Shown here in pieces: positions 62,901 through 64,000 of a DNA stretch of 64,000 bases (positions within the stretch are counted from its first letter, which is position 1; every line of letters begins with the position of its first letter). The position numbers and the translations under genes were made by a program. The DNA is taken from contig OZ024936.1 in assembly GCA_964017235.1 (NCBI GenBank), positions 54,239,028-54,303,027 on the forward strand, written 5' to 3'. The notes below the pieces were generated by a model. It had not been told where the DNA came from. It was given only the letters and a program-made list of their open reading frames with translations, and made no database searches. Origin of the DNA: Sabellastarte sp. h YS-2021 (taxonomy: Eukaryota > Annelida > Polychaeta > Sabellida > Sabellidae).

Positions 62901-63539
62901 TACCAGATATAAAGGGGATAATTTTTGTAAATGTAATACAAATCCTTTCATATACCATTTGTTGAATATTTAAAGGTGTTACCAACCTGAATAAACAAAG
63001 CCAACTGGCTGCTAAGGTATTGGATATCATTTGGTAAACATGAAAATCCTCTATAAGTCCTTGTGTTATCCACAACAGTCTTACAGTTTTGATATTTGTA
63101 TTGTTTATGTGACACTTGCCGTGTATATTTTATTTATTATTTGAAGCTCAAGTTTTCCCGTGACAGGAGTGGTTTTGAATGTTCTTTGACCACTCGACTC
63201 TGGCCTTTAAGTTAGTTAGGATAAAAGAACTGTTCATCAAATCCACACCCAAAGTAAATTGAAAATAATGTTGCTTTCAATAATTTTAAATTTTTTTCTC
63301 AAATAAATATAGAACTATTTTCATAACTGATAAAATCATGTATATTGTAGGGTGATAGCGGCTCACCGCTGATGTGCAGAGATGGAGTTGGGGGTTGGAA
63401 ACTAGCTGGCATTCTGACCTTGGGAGCAAATGATTGTGGTCAGCACAGAAACCCTCCAGTGGAACCAAGTGTGTTTACAAAAGCTGCAAGTTATGTGCCC
63501 TGGATAAAAGACACCATTGAAACATTCAAAAAAAGATAA
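8775..63539 (+). CDS. Mosaic double serine protease gene, 5'-partial, 25 exons
   Basis: Span of one spliced gene. Joining the 25 exons listed separately gives 4428 coding bases (1475 residues plus stop) with no phase conflict at any of 24 introns. Domains by approximate residue: LDLa 1-32 and 36-70, SRCR 71-165, protease 1 174-407, LDLa 410-445, MAM 450-620, LDLa 622-660, MAM 665-812, eight LDLa 815-1112, SRCR 1113-1210, protease 2 1226-1470. Both protease units keep the cysteine that ties the propeptide (KCGL, TCGM) to the catalytic chain (KPVCLP, NPMCLP), so activated forms should stay disulfide-linked. Expected to be extracellular, since LDLa, SRCR and MAM are secreted or ectodomain modules. 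Signal peptide or membrane anchor would lie upstream of the window. Not recognised as a named gene. Enteropeptidase-like or Nudel-like proteins are the closest family comparisons. Confidence 0.9.
8901..9290 (+). other. Intron 1, unremarkable start
   Basis: AT-rich intron sequence between the exon 1 donor and the next transposable element. I see no repeat or coding signal. Confidence 0.4.
9290..10690 (+). mobile_element. Helitron-like element, ATCTCCCGC family
   Basis: The 5' palindromic segment ATTATCTCCCGCCC...GGAGATTATAAT matches an inverted subterminal GCGGGAGATACACACC near 10658, then the small hairpin CCAC-GGCA-GTGG and TCTTG. The same right-hand block is present inside the larger elements near 90, 3400 and 47815. 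The core is a 151-bp array. Confidence 0.6.
9840..10640 (+). repeat. 151-bp tandem array, about 5 units
   Basis: AAGAGATAGAGCGATTT recurs at 10033, 10184 and 10335 (spacing 151), each followed by GACCCACAGGGTAGTAC and CCACTTTTGGCGGCCATCTTGG in truncated or full form. Earlier and later copies are more diverged. Confidence 0.85.
10742..10804 (+). repeat. Short GC-rich tandem repeat
   Basis: Alternating GTCCGATGTCCGGCG-type words repeated about seven times just inside the 5' hairpin of the element. Open in several frames by chance; not coding. Confidence 0.85.
11130..11975 (+). repeat. 170-bp tandem array, about 5 units
   Basis: Units carry ATCTCCTTAACCGTGCGAGA, GATAGAGCGATTTCGTCGAA, CAAAAATGGCGGCCATTTTG and TTCGAATTTTTGCC. 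Spacing of TCTCCTTAAC is 170 (11471, 11641). Clearly related to the 170-bp units at 43740-44680. Confidence 0.85.
12238..12322 (+). CDS. Exon 2: LDLa-2
   Basis: Acceptor ATTACAG, donor GTAAGG, phase 0 in and phase 1 out. Encodes [17 protein letters not shown] and ADGSDEQYC, completing the LDLa module begun in exon 1. The DxSDE calcium-binding cluster is canonical. Confidence 0.93.
12349..12577. mobile_element. TA-flanked palindromic MITE, copy 1
   Basis: Ends are TAGAGTAAGAAATCTAAAAT and its inverse ATTTTAGATTTCTTACTCTA, with a second inverted AAATTCGC block inside. About 229 bp, no ORF. TA at both edges suggests a TA target site as in mariner/Tc-type elements (inference). It starts 27 bases after the exon 2 donor. 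Confidence 0.85.
12797..13026. mobile_element. TA-flanked MITE, copy 2 (diverged)
   Basis: Same element in opposite orientation to copy 1, with left end TAGAGTGGGAAATG mutated and right end GATTTCTTACTCTA intact. Confidence 0.8.
13077..13500 (-). mobile_element. LINE 3' fragment, minus strand
   Basis: The minus-strand translation [20 protein letters not shown] matches the + strand copy at 32640-33060 ([20 protein letters not shown]). It ends with the shared tail CAGAGATTAAGTGCTATAAA. The frame is broken. It looks like the C-terminal end of a non-LTR retrotransposon polyprotein. Confidence 0.7.
13702..13943 (-). mobile_element. tRNA-derived SINE, family 1
   Basis: Read on the minus strand it begins GGGGATCACGGTGGCACAGT, with an A-box-like GGTGGCACAGTGGTAAC and B-box-like CGGTTCAAACCCC, and ends in AAATAAATAAATAAA. 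Flanked by ACTGAGTTA at 13693-13701 and 13944-13952 (target duplication). Confidence 0.85.
14285..15000 (+). mobile_element. Repeat element of the 146-bp family
   Basis: Begins with imperfect palindrome ACAGCCTTTAAGGGCCGT and TATTGTTTTCACCCATGG, followed by diverged units with GATACTTGGTAGGGACATTG, GTGTGCAACATCATGG and TTTGACCTTGC. It ends with ATCTCATGGTGTTGAAAAC...CTGATGCTATTTTTAT, a tail shared with 26740-26820 and, weakly, 55175-55500. Confidence 0.7.
15018..15270 (+). mobile_element. 5S-rRNA-derived SINE, copy 1
   Basis: AATTAAGCAACAATGGGC and GTTAGTACTTGAAAGGGTGA correspond to the internal-control-region part of 5S rRNA (GTTAGTACTTGGATGGGTGAC). The following 120 bases (ACTTTCATAAATTCTAGTGC) are shared with copy 2 at 49605-49870. 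Degenerate; it lies about 100 bases before exon 3. Confidence 0.7.
15373..15508 (+). CDS. Exon 3: first half of SRCR-1
   Basis: Acceptor TTTTTTCAG, donor GTGAGA, phase 1 to 2. Encodes [13 protein letters not shown], then [11 protein letters not shown] and LDEICASLG. This matches the opening of the scavenger-receptor cysteine-rich module that precedes the catalytic domain in mosaic proteases such as enteropeptidase. The two cysteines (PLC, EIC) are the usual early pair. Confidence 0.88.
16032..16346 (+). CDS. Exon 4: end of SRCR-1, activation site, His57 of protease 1
   Basis: Acceptor CTCTTTAG, donor GTAAGT, phase 2 to 2. The SRCR ends with SGSCYDN and [10 protein letters not shown] short linker then leads to [10 protein letters not shown], the expected zymogen cleavage point, followed by WPWQ, CGGSLID and LTAAHC with the catalytic His. 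P1 is Phe rather than Arg or Lys, which is unusual for this family (see findings). Confidence 0.93.
16705..16830. mobile_element. TA-flanked MITE, copy 3, left half
   Basis: TAGAGTAAGAAATCTAAAAT to AAAAAGCCTTAA. The other half resumes at 23360. Together the halves equal the intact copy at 60622-60849. Confidence 0.9.
16884..16906 (+). repeat. CCG trinucleotide run
   Basis: About seven GCC/CCG triplets in the GC-rich segment just inside the 5' hairpin of the Helitron-like element. Confidence 0.85.
17212..19877 (-). repeat. 147-bp satellite, about 18 units, open frame on minus strand
   Basis: The unit has CTTATAACTCGCTTATTATT, GGTCCTAGAGGTTTGGGATG, GTGTGGTCGGATTTGACCTT and CAAGGTCAAACGAGGATAGC. 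Because 147 is 3 x 49, one minus-strand frame stays open for 893 codons (19893-17212), with a 49-residue repeat containing [16 protein letters not shown] and SRTNNKRV. Its ATG lies in the inserted transposon. There is no sign that it is a real gene, and long frames are also open on the + strand. Confidence 0.9.
19878..21649. mobile_element. TTAA-target DNA transposon, non-autonomous
   Basis: Flanked by TTAA at 19874-19877 and 21650-21653. Terminal inverted repeats are AGGTCATAGGAAACATTTTT and, inverted, AGGTCATAGGAAGTATTTTC. Removing it rebuilds an intact satellite unit (CCAAACTTAAAAGTGCTT). A second inverted pair, GACGTCACAGGTTCAT / ATGAACCTGTGACGTC, lies inside (about 20278 and 21440). TTAA targets are typical of piggyBac and Kolobok elements; no transposase is present, so the superfamily is open. 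Confidence 0.88.
20034..20224 (-). mobile_element. tRNA-derived SINE, family 1, truncated, inside the TTAA transposon
   Basis: The minus-strand SINE has B-box GGTTCGAATCTCG and tail AACAAATAAATAAA. Target duplication CGAACRTGGAGTAAA at 20019-20033 and 20225-20239 with one mismatch. This is the innermost layer of the nest. Confidence 0.8.
21654..23135 (-). repeat. 147-bp satellite, continuation, about 10 units
   Basis: The same unit continues after the TTAA transposon. Minus-strand frames are broken by frameshifts here, unlike in the left part, which argues against protein-level selection. Confidence 0.9.
23360..23463. mobile_element. TA-flanked MITE, copy 3, right half
   Basis: TTTACTATACC to GATTTCTTACTCTA, continuing from 16830. 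Confidence 0.9.
23464..24513 (+). other. Intron 4, 3' part
   Basis: Non-repetitive AT-rich intron, with a run of T at about 23650-23674. No other structure recognised. Confidence 0.4.
24514..24785 (+). CDS. Exon 5: protease 1 middle, Asp102
   Basis: Acceptor TCTACACAG, donor GTAAGT, phase 2 to 1. Encodes [30 protein letters not shown] with the catalytic Asp, YIKPVCLP (the cysteine that pairs with the propeptide) and [12 protein letters not shown] is a possible N-glycosylation site. It follows an 8.2-kb intron packed with nested transposons. Confidence 0.93.
25125..26270 (+). repeat. 146-bp tandem satellite, about 8 units
   Basis: GGTGTAGGAAGTTGATACTT recurs at 25149, 25295 and 25441, with GTGTAGGTGTGCAACGTCAT and TGACCTTGATTTGACCTTTG in each unit. 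Confidence 0.9.
26393..26690 (+). other. Intron 5 segment
   Basis: No clear repeat. Contains ACAG|ATGGTATTACATCAG|GTGAGC, a 15-nt microexon-like string at 26444-26458 that would keep the reading frame between exons 5 and 6. I do not accept it as an exon because the direct exon 5-6 join has normal length for the fold. Confidence 0.3.
27826..29310 (+). repeat. 155-bp satellite array, about 9 units
   Basis: Same unit as 6296-7500 (GTCAGCTATAACATAGTRAA at 28071 and 28226, spacing 155). Both copies end with GTAAATCATTGTATCCACTG and a nearly identical flank. Confidence 0.88.
29435..30015 (+). repeat. 147-bp satellite, about 4 diverged units
   Basis: Units with CTCGCTTATTATTGGTCC, GGAAATCATGGGCTG and TCCTTCAAGGTCAAA, with small deletions, matching the unit at 17212-19877. 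Confidence 0.85.
30560..31035 (+). other. Intron 5 segment, no features
   Basis: AT-rich sequence with no recognisable repeat or coding signal. Confidence 0.4.
31035..31350 (-). repeat. Two degraded SINE family 1 fragments
   Basis: GTTCTGCACTGTAAACTGC with CAACTACCACATTTCCCAC, and TATCACAACGGGCAGTGG with CAACTACCAACTATTCCAC, both match internal parts of the SINE at 13702-13943. Confidence 0.55.
31358..31685 (-). mobile_element. tRNA-derived SINE, family 2
   Basis: The minus strand reads GCCACTGTGGCCTAGCGGGT with B-box GGGTTCAAACCCA, then a unique body (ATGGCAGTCCTCTGTCATTG) and tail ending GCGCTTTGAGTCTGTAATAT...AGTATAAATACA. A second copy without the tRNA head is at 41385-41640. Confidence 0.8.
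31690..32226 (+). other. Intron 5, 3' end
   Basis: Nothing recognised apart from the exon 6 acceptor. AT-rich. Confidence 0.4.
32227..32332 (+). CDS. Exon 6: protease 1, C168-C182 region
   Basis: Acceptor ACATATAG, donor GTATGT, phase 1 to 2. Encodes [15 protein letters not shown], then DKKCAQTY and NEMQCAG, the region between the GFG segment and the Ser loop, with the two cysteines that normally pair. It joins exon 5 directly to give [17 protein letters not shown], a normal spacing for a trypsin fold. Confidence 0.9.
32640..33060 (+). mobile_element. LINE 3' fragment
   Basis: Encodes [20 protein letters not shown] and [15 protein letters not shown] then stop, the pattern (F...A..LWN.L....F...LK.YLF) found at the C-terminus of many non-LTR retrotransposon reverse transcriptase proteins. 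A 3' tail ending CAGAGATTAAGCACTATAAA follows. 5'-truncated. Confidence 0.8.
33240..33360 (+). repeat. Second LINE tail fragment
   Basis: GTTGTAACTTAGTGTCTG...CAAGATTAAGCTCTGAAAA resembles the tail of the adjacent LINE fragment. Weak. Confidence 0.35.
33408..33595 (+). CDS. Exon 7: protease 1 end, Ser195
   Basis: Acceptor TTCCCCAG, donor GTGAGA, phase 2 to 1. Encodes [20 protein letters not shown] with the catalytic Ser, then [12 protein letters not shown] and PPVFTKI plus the C-terminal helix. By alignment to trypsin numbering, residue 189 is Ala, 215 Tyr, 216 Phe and 226 Pro, so this is not a trypsin-type S1 pocket. Confidence 0.93.
33933..34741 (+). mobile_element. Helitron-like element, short copy without satellite
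   Basis: Starts TTAAGCATCCCCCAAGGGACGCTTG and ends TTTGTTTTGCAACCCATCCTCTAG. It keeps the conserved leader (AACTCTGTGACCGT, CAATCAGAGAGGTCACATGA) and three 170-bp units but has no 133-bp satellite. A target for comparison with the 4.9-kb copy at 43342. Confidence 0.8.
35157..35264 (+). CDS. Exon 8: LDLa-3
   Basis: Acceptor TTTGCAG, donor GTATGT, phase 1 to 1, so a self-contained module exon. Encodes [20 protein letters not shown] and [10 protein letters not shown], a complete six-cysteine LDLa. It links protease 1 to the first MAM domain. Confidence 0.93.
35635..35810. mobile_element. Foldback (inverted-repeat) element
   Basis: The arms GGAAATAACCGATTCCGATC / ATCATCGGTTACTTCTAT and CTATAAGAGATTTTACAA / TTGTAAAATCTCTTATA form a hairpin of about 150 bases with imperfect arms. 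Confidence 0.6.
36058..36440. repeat. Unclassified interspersed repeat, copy 1
   Basis: GGTCAGACCAGTTCTGAAAA, GAATTGTCTTTGC, GTGAGATATTTCCT, AGAAAGCCTAAAATAATGACC and TATACCAGTTTACCATTCACA follow in the same order as in copy 2 at 61764-62095. No ORF. Confidence 0.7.
36668..36835 (+). CDS. Exon 9: MAM-1, first part
   Basis: Acceptor ATTTCAG, donor GTGAGT, phase 1 to 1. Encodes [14 protein letters not shown], the diagnostic MAM start, then GPVDVDSN and [10 protein letters not shown], matching the GP..DHT...G.Y signature. The usual Trp after CG is replaced by Tyr. Confidence 0.9.
37050..37820 (+). other. Intron 9, no features
   Basis: AT-rich intron sequence without recognised repeats apart from the MITE that follows. 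Confidence 0.4.
37821..38049. mobile_element. TA-flanked MITE, copy 4
   Basis: Complete: TAGAGTAAGAAATCTAAAAT ... ATTTTAGATTTCTTACTCTA. It ends about 130 bases before exon 10. Confidence 0.92.
38182..38303 (+). CDS. Exon 10: MAM-1, middle
   Basis: Acceptor CTTTTCAG, donor GTATGG, phase 1 to 0. Encodes [18 protein letters not shown], then [14 protein letters not shown]. This matches the MAM SP......CL.F.YHM.G core with its third cysteine. NIS is a possible glycosylation site. Confidence 0.92.
38656..38896 (+). CDS. Exon 11: MAM-1, C-terminal part
   Basis: Acceptor TGTTACAG, donor GTGAGC, phase 0 to 1. Encodes [31 protein letters not shown] and [12 protein letters not shown], the F.FEA....IDDI...C end of a MAM domain. 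Confidence 0.92.
38897..39836 (+). other. Intron 11
   Basis: No firm feature. 39330-39480 (GTTTATTTAAATTCTGGTAG, ATGTTCCATAAAGTAGG) may be an old retroposon fragment, but I cannot align it to anything else in the window. Confidence 0.35.
39837..40061 (+). CDS. Exon 12: LDLa-4 and start of MAM-2
   Basis: Acceptor CATTTCAG, donor GTAATA, phase 1 to 1. LDLa-4 is [33 protein letters not shown], all six cysteines present. It runs into [11 protein letters not shown] and [11 protein letters not shown], the start of a second MAM domain with the Trp residues that MAM-1 lacks. The two modules share one exon, unlike LDLa-3 and MAM-1. Confidence 0.93.
40062..41384 (+). other. Intron 12, 5' part
   Basis: No coding signal or repeat recognised. 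Confidence 0.4.
41385..41640 (-). mobile_element. SINE family 2, headless copy
   Basis: Shares TATTTATACTCAGCACAA, GATGACCATTTATCAA, CTGCCACTGGGGATAGA and GACAGAGGACTGCCATTTTA with 31358-31685, but the tRNA-like head is missing or unrecognisable. Confidence 0.75.
41684..41836. mobile_element. Near-perfect foldback hairpin element
   Basis: The arms AGGAATAACCCC...ACCACGGTATACGTAGAATTTTACCATGGTTTGAGG pair with CCTCAAACCATGGTAAAATTC..CGTATACTGTGGTTT...GGGGTTATTCCT across a short loop. Arms are about 70 bases with few mismatches. Confidence 0.85.
42187..42320 (+). CDS. Exon 13: MAM-2, middle
   Basis: Acceptor TATTTCAG, donor GTAAAT, phase 1 to 0. Encodes [14 protein letters not shown], then [20 protein letters not shown]. 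It is equivalent to exon 10 of MAM-1 and has the same end phase. Confidence 0.9.
42321..42867 (+). other. Intron 13, no features
   Basis: Plain AT-rich intron. Confidence 0.4.
42868..43000 (+). CDS. Exon 14: MAM-2, beta-strand region
   Basis: Acceptor ATCTTCAG, donor GTAGAC, phase 0 to 1. Encodes [30 protein letters not shown] and VIVFSAVSG, equivalent to the first half of exon 11. MAM-2 carries an extra intron here compared with MAM-1. Confidence 0.88.
43740..44680 (+). repeat. 170-bp tandem array, about 6 units
   Basis: Units carry AATGCTTATATCTCGAAAAC, GATAGAGCGATTTCGACGAA, GGGTATCTCTGCAGAGTAGC and AAAAATGGCGGCCATTTTGA. Long frames occur by chance on both strands. Confidence 0.9.
44685..47735 (+). 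repeat. 133-bp satellite, about 23 units
   Basis: Highly homogeneous: GAATTATCTCTAAAAGTATT, GCAGATAGCCAATTTTTCTC, TCATTCACCTACTTTTGGGA and GGTGAAGTTTCAGACCCATA repeat every 133 bases. Variants such as AATTAATCATTC and CTTGATGAAG recur at multiples of 133, pointing to multi-unit duplication. Confidence 0.93.
48293..48379 (+). CDS. Exon 15: MAM-2, end
   Basis: Acceptor ATATTTAAG, donor GTTGGT, phase 1 to 1. Encodes [24 protein letters not shown], the C-terminal LDD(L/I)....C strand of MAM-2. A 4.9-kb Helitron-like element ends only 36 bases upstream of this exon. The short remaining acceptor sequence still has an adequate T-rich tract. Confidence 0.85.
48450..48678. mobile_element. TA-flanked MITE, copy 5
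   Basis: TAGAGTAAGAAATCTAAAAT to GATTTCTTACTCTA. It starts 71 bases after the exon 15 donor. Confidence 0.9.
48680..49560 (+). other. Intron 15, middle
   Basis: AT-rich, no recognised feature. Confidence 0.4.
49564..49598 (+). other. Minimal hairpin plus CTAG, possible Helitron-end remnant
   Basis: TTAAGCGTGAGC, a short loop, then GCTCGCGCTT and CTAG. It resembles the 5' TTAAGCG hairpin and the CTAG 3' end of the large elements collapsed into 35 bases. Speculative. Confidence 0.3.
49605..49870 (+). mobile_element. 5S-rRNA-derived SINE, copy 2
   Basis: GTTAGTACTTGGATGGGTGA and TGAAGTTAAGTGGCAATGGG match the 3' half of 5S rRNA, including its internal promoter region, and the upstream GTCTCCGGACTTTCAT recalls the 5' half. 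The body after 49725 is shared with 15018-15270. It ends about 33 bases before exon 16. Confidence 0.78.
49904..50027 (+). CDS. Exon 16: LDLa-5 and start of LDLa-6
   Basis: Acceptor CTTTATCAG, donor GTATCA, phase 1 to 2. Encodes [23 protein letters not shown] and DNSDEKAGC, then TCDDR that opens LDLa-6. This is the first of eight consecutive LDLa modules. Confidence 0.93.
50028..51103 (+). other. Intron 16
   Basis: Mostly plain. At 50540-50552 the string CTGTGATGACAGGTAAGT echoes the end of exon 16 (CTGTGATGATAGGTATC). It may be a remnant of a duplicated exon end, but there is too little to be sure. Confidence 0.35.
51104..51204 (+). CDS. Exon 17: LDLa-6
   Basis: Acceptor ACTACTAG, donor GTAAGT, phase 2 to 1. 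Encodes [32 protein letters not shown]. With CDDR of exon 16 it forms a full LDLa module. Confidence 0.93.
51632..51751 (+). CDS. Exon 18: LDLa-7 and start of LDLa-8
   Basis: Acceptor TCTATTTAG, donor GTAAGA, phase 1 to 1. Encodes [31 protein letters not shown], then SCTQ as the start of the next module. A TA-flanked MITE begins about 46 bases after the donor. Confidence 0.93.
51797..52030. mobile_element. TA-flanked MITE, copy 6
   Basis: TAGAGTTAGAAATCTAAAAT to ATTTTAGATTTCGTACTCTA, both ends with single changes. It starts 46 bases after the exon 18 donor. Confidence 0.9.
52605..52646 (+). pseudogene. Broken half-copy of an LDLa exon
   Basis: After an AG acceptor (TTTATCAG), ATGACTTTTGAATGTACATC.. 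parallels the start of exon 19 (ATGACTTTGAGTGTACTATG). In its own frame it reads [12 protein letters not shown], but one extra T puts it out of phase with exon 18, giving TGA. No donor follows. Likely a duplicated exon start that has decayed. Confidence 0.6.
52669..52767 (+). CDS. Exon 19: LDLa-8
   Basis: Acceptor TTTTGCAG, donor GTAAGG, phase 1 to 1. Encodes [31 protein letters not shown] damaged copy of its first part lies just upstream at 52605-52646. Confidence 0.93.
52940..53280 (-). mobile_element. LINE 3' fragment, minus strand
   Basis: The minus strand encodes [18 protein letters not shown], the F.A..LW..L pattern of the other LINE fragments, and ends with CAGAGATTCAGCACTATAAA. 5'-truncated and diverged. 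Confidence 0.65.
53285..54100 (+). other. Intron 19, middle
   Basis: No recognised feature. A weak MITE-like half (GTGGCAAATTTT, ATGTCTTACTGTAA) lies at about 54105-54155. Confidence 0.35.
54197..54321 (+). CDS. Exon 20: LDLa-9 and start of LDLa-10
   Basis: Acceptor TTTTTTCAG, donor GTGTGA (weak), phase 1 to 0. Encodes [34 protein letters not shown], then SCE. Canonical six-cysteine module. Confidence 0.9.
54440..55500 (+). repeat. Diverged 146-bp-family repeats
   Basis: GTAAGGTATAGGAAGTTGAT, GACCTTGATTTGACCTTTGA and the tail CTATATCTCACGGTATCTAA identify two to three decayed units plus the 3' tail of the family, split by a SINE. Confidence 0.65.
55208..55444 (+). mobile_element. tRNA-derived SINE, family 1, + strand
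   Basis: Begins GGGGGCCATGGTGGCAGAGT, B-box-like TAGTTCGAATCCC, body AAAGCTGGTAGTTGCTTGC, tail CCAAATAAACAAACAA. The left flank AACATTTCA and right flank AATATTTCACAAAGG share ATTTCA, consistent with a target duplication. Confidence 0.85.
55725..55880 (+). mobile_element. Short SINE with perfect target duplication
   Basis: 156 bp flanked by ATTGCCAGTCTGTA at 55711-55724 and 55881-55894. It begins AGAGGTCCTCCTTGGCCTAG, with A-box-like TGGCCTAGAGGTTAGC and B-box-like GGGTTCAACTTCC, and ends GTTGAGCAGGAAGTAAAACC. Different from families 1 and 2. Confidence 0.85.
55999..56098 (+). CDS. Exon 21: LDLa-10
   Basis: Acceptor CTTTATAG, donor GTAAGT, phase 0 to 1. Encodes [33 protein letters not shown]. 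With SCE from exon 20 it completes the module. Confidence 0.93.
56500..58582 (+). mobile_element. Helitron-like element, diverged core
   Basis: Starts TTAAGCGGCCC-GTCA-GGGGCGCTTA and ends GTTTTTGC-TA-GCAAAAAC, CTTTTTCTAG. The core has loose repeats (AATATGAATGAAGTTATGGCC, CTTATAAAGGATGAC, AGGGACATTCTTA) of roughly 170-190 bases. It fills most of intron 21. Confidence 0.8.
58885..59106 (+). CDS. Exon 22: LDLa-11 and LDLa-12 in one exon
   Basis: Acceptor ATCTTTTAG, donor GTAAGT, phase 1 to 1. LDLa-11 is [30 protein letters not shown]. LDLa-12 is [30 protein letters not shown]. This is the same two-module cassette as exons 16+17, 18+19 and 20+21, but without the internal intron. Confidence 0.93.
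59130..59310 (+). repeat. Degraded GGCGTT repeat
   Basis: CCAGGCGTTCTTTTGAA, CCAGGCGTTTATTTGAAC and TGGGCGTTATTTTGGAAATT repeat three times with a terminal TTTACGGTA. Possibly the end of a MITE. Confidence 0.45.
59311..59855 (+). other. Intron 22, 3' part
   Basis: AT-rich, no features other than the exon 23 acceptor. Confidence 0.4.
59856..60611 (+). CDS. Exon 23: SRCR-2, activation site, His57 and Asp102 of protease 2
   Basis: Acceptor TTTTTCAG, donor GTAAGT, phase 1 to 1; at 756 bases it is the largest exon. SRCR-2: [41 protein letters not shown]. Then [33 protein letters not shown] (His), YDDIAVIQL (Asp), NPMCLPDG and CYHSGWGY. P1 of the cleavage site is Phe, as in protease 1. This single exon equals exons 3+4+5 of the first unit. 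NTS and NYT are possible glycosylation sites. Confidence 0.95.
60622..60849. mobile_element. TA-flanked MITE, copy 7 (intact reference copy)
   Basis: TTAGAGTAAAAATCTAAAAT to GATTTCTTACTCTA, containing the uninterrupted AGCCTTAATTTACTATACAG that is the empty site for the insertion at 16831. It starts 11 bases after the exon 23 donor. Confidence 0.93.
60850..61763 (+). other. Intron 23, middle
   Basis: Contains a 123-codon minus-strand open frame (61459-61088) with no recognisable domain. Treated as non-coding. Otherwise nothing identified. Confidence 0.35.
61764..62095. repeat. Unclassified interspersed repeat, copy 2
   Basis: Second copy of the repeat at 36058-36440, about 50 bases shorter: TCAGACCACTTCTGAAAATC, TGAGCCATAATTTAACAC, AGTATACCGGTTTACAATTC. 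Confidence 0.7.
62467..62612 (+). CDS. Exon 24: protease 2, C168-C182 region to C191
   Basis: Acceptor TGACTATAG, donor GTGAGT, phase 1 to 0. Encodes [36 protein letters not shown] and NIASCY. Residue 189 by alignment is Ala and 190 Ser. The exon ends directly before GDSG, whereas in protease 1 the intron lies about 12 residues earlier. Confidence 0.92.
62613..63350 (+). other. Intron 24, no features
   Basis: Plain AT-rich intron. Confidence 0.4.
63351..63539 (+). CDS. Exon 25 (last): protease 2, Ser195 to stop
   Basis: Acceptor ATATTGTAG, phase 0. Encodes [15 protein letters not shown] with the catalytic Ser, [33 protein letters not shown] and stop TAA at 63537. The residue after GDSG is Ser instead of Gly. 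Residue 214 is Thr, 216 Gly and 226 Ser by alignment. The protein ends in a lysine-rich tail (FKKR). Confidence 0.94.
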   Translation, partial: GDSGSPLMCRDGVGGWKLAGILTLGANDCGQHRNPPVEPSVFTKAASYVPWIKDTIETFKKR

Positions 63540-64000
63540 AAATTGGCACCATTATTTTTATTTCATACACAAAATTAAGTCATGTATATTTATAAATGTT
63601 TCTTTTTCTCCTAATTTATTGTTTGCTGGTTTGTTGCAATAATTTTATAAATAATTTTTATTATGTCCTAGTAGGCTATGTTCAGATTTTCTTGCTTATA
63701 CACTCACTAGCACTGACCATTATCAGCAGACTGGAGCAAAAATATTGTTGGTCATGTAACTTTCTTGTCAGCTATCAATGTTCTGAACTCAAGATATGTA
63801 GCTGATTCATTCGGTCACTGATTGCTTGTTATATCCCACCGGTACATGTGAGTGTGTGTTCTTGTGTCATGAAGATATTCTCTACATTAAGTAGCTATAA
63901 GGTCTTTTACTTGATTAACTACAATTGCTTAGTTTCTTATGACTTCCTTGACCCAGTTTCCTTCTTTTGCAAACCTAGGTCAAAAGCTAATAGAGTAATT
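63540..64000 (+). other. 3' untranslated and downstream flank
   Basis: AT-rich sequence after the stop codon. I see no AATAAA or ATTAAA poly(A) signal in the first 400 bases. TATAAA-type variants occur near 63590 and 63646, so the transcript end cannot be fixed. No further coding exon is evident. Confidence 0.5.

Overview
This is animal nuclear DNA: AT-rich, intron-rich, dense in transposons, with GT-AG splice sites. The protein-domain mix, the tandem-repeat-cored Helitron-like elements, and the tRNA- and 5S-rRNA-derived SINEs fit a marine lophotrochozoan, most likely a mollusc. That placement is inference and species-level identity cannot be read from the window.

One gene fills almost the whole window, on the + strand. 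I could join 25 coding exons, from about 8775 to the stop codon at 63537-63539, with every intron phase compatible. Together they encode 1475 residues, and at least one further 5' exon lies upstream because the first LDLa module lacks its first cysteine. Domain order is LDLa x2, SRCR, trypsin-fold protease 1, LDLa, MAM, LDLa, MAM, LDLa x8, SRCR, trypsin-fold protease 2, stop. Both protease domains keep His, Asp and Ser of the catalytic triad. Both have Phe instead of Arg/Lys just before the Ile that should become the new N-terminus, and both have Ala at the position of trypsin Asp189. The nearest familiar layouts are enteropeptidase-like mosaic proteases and insect Nudel (an internal protease followed by LDLa repeats and a second protease domain). 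I do not recognise a named orthologue.

The rest is mobile DNA. Region 1-8.7 kb upstream of exon 1 holds Helitron-like elements with satellite cores. Introns 1-2 (8.9-15.4 kb) hold two more such elements, two TA-flanked MITEs, a LINE 3' tail and SINEs. Intron 4 (16.3-24.5 kb) holds a four-level nest: a TA-MITE split by a Helitron-like element, whose 147-bp satellite is split by a TTAA-target transposon, which itself carries a SINE. Intron 5 (24.8-32.2 kb) holds several nested Helitron-like elements with 146-, 155- and 147-bp arrays. Intron 14 (43.0-48.3 kb) holds a 4.9-kb element with about 23 copies of a 133-bp unit. Intron 21 holds another element of the same family. Other introns carry MITEs, foldback elements, LINE tails and SINEs.

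The Helitron-like family starts TTAAGCGYCCC and ends with a subterminal GGGACGCTT, a TTTTTGC..GCAAAAA hairpin and CTAG. It inserts without target duplication, which an exact empty site in a second MITE copy shows. No transposase, helicase or reverse-transcriptase domain of useful length is present, so all the mobile elements here are non-autonomous copies or fragments.
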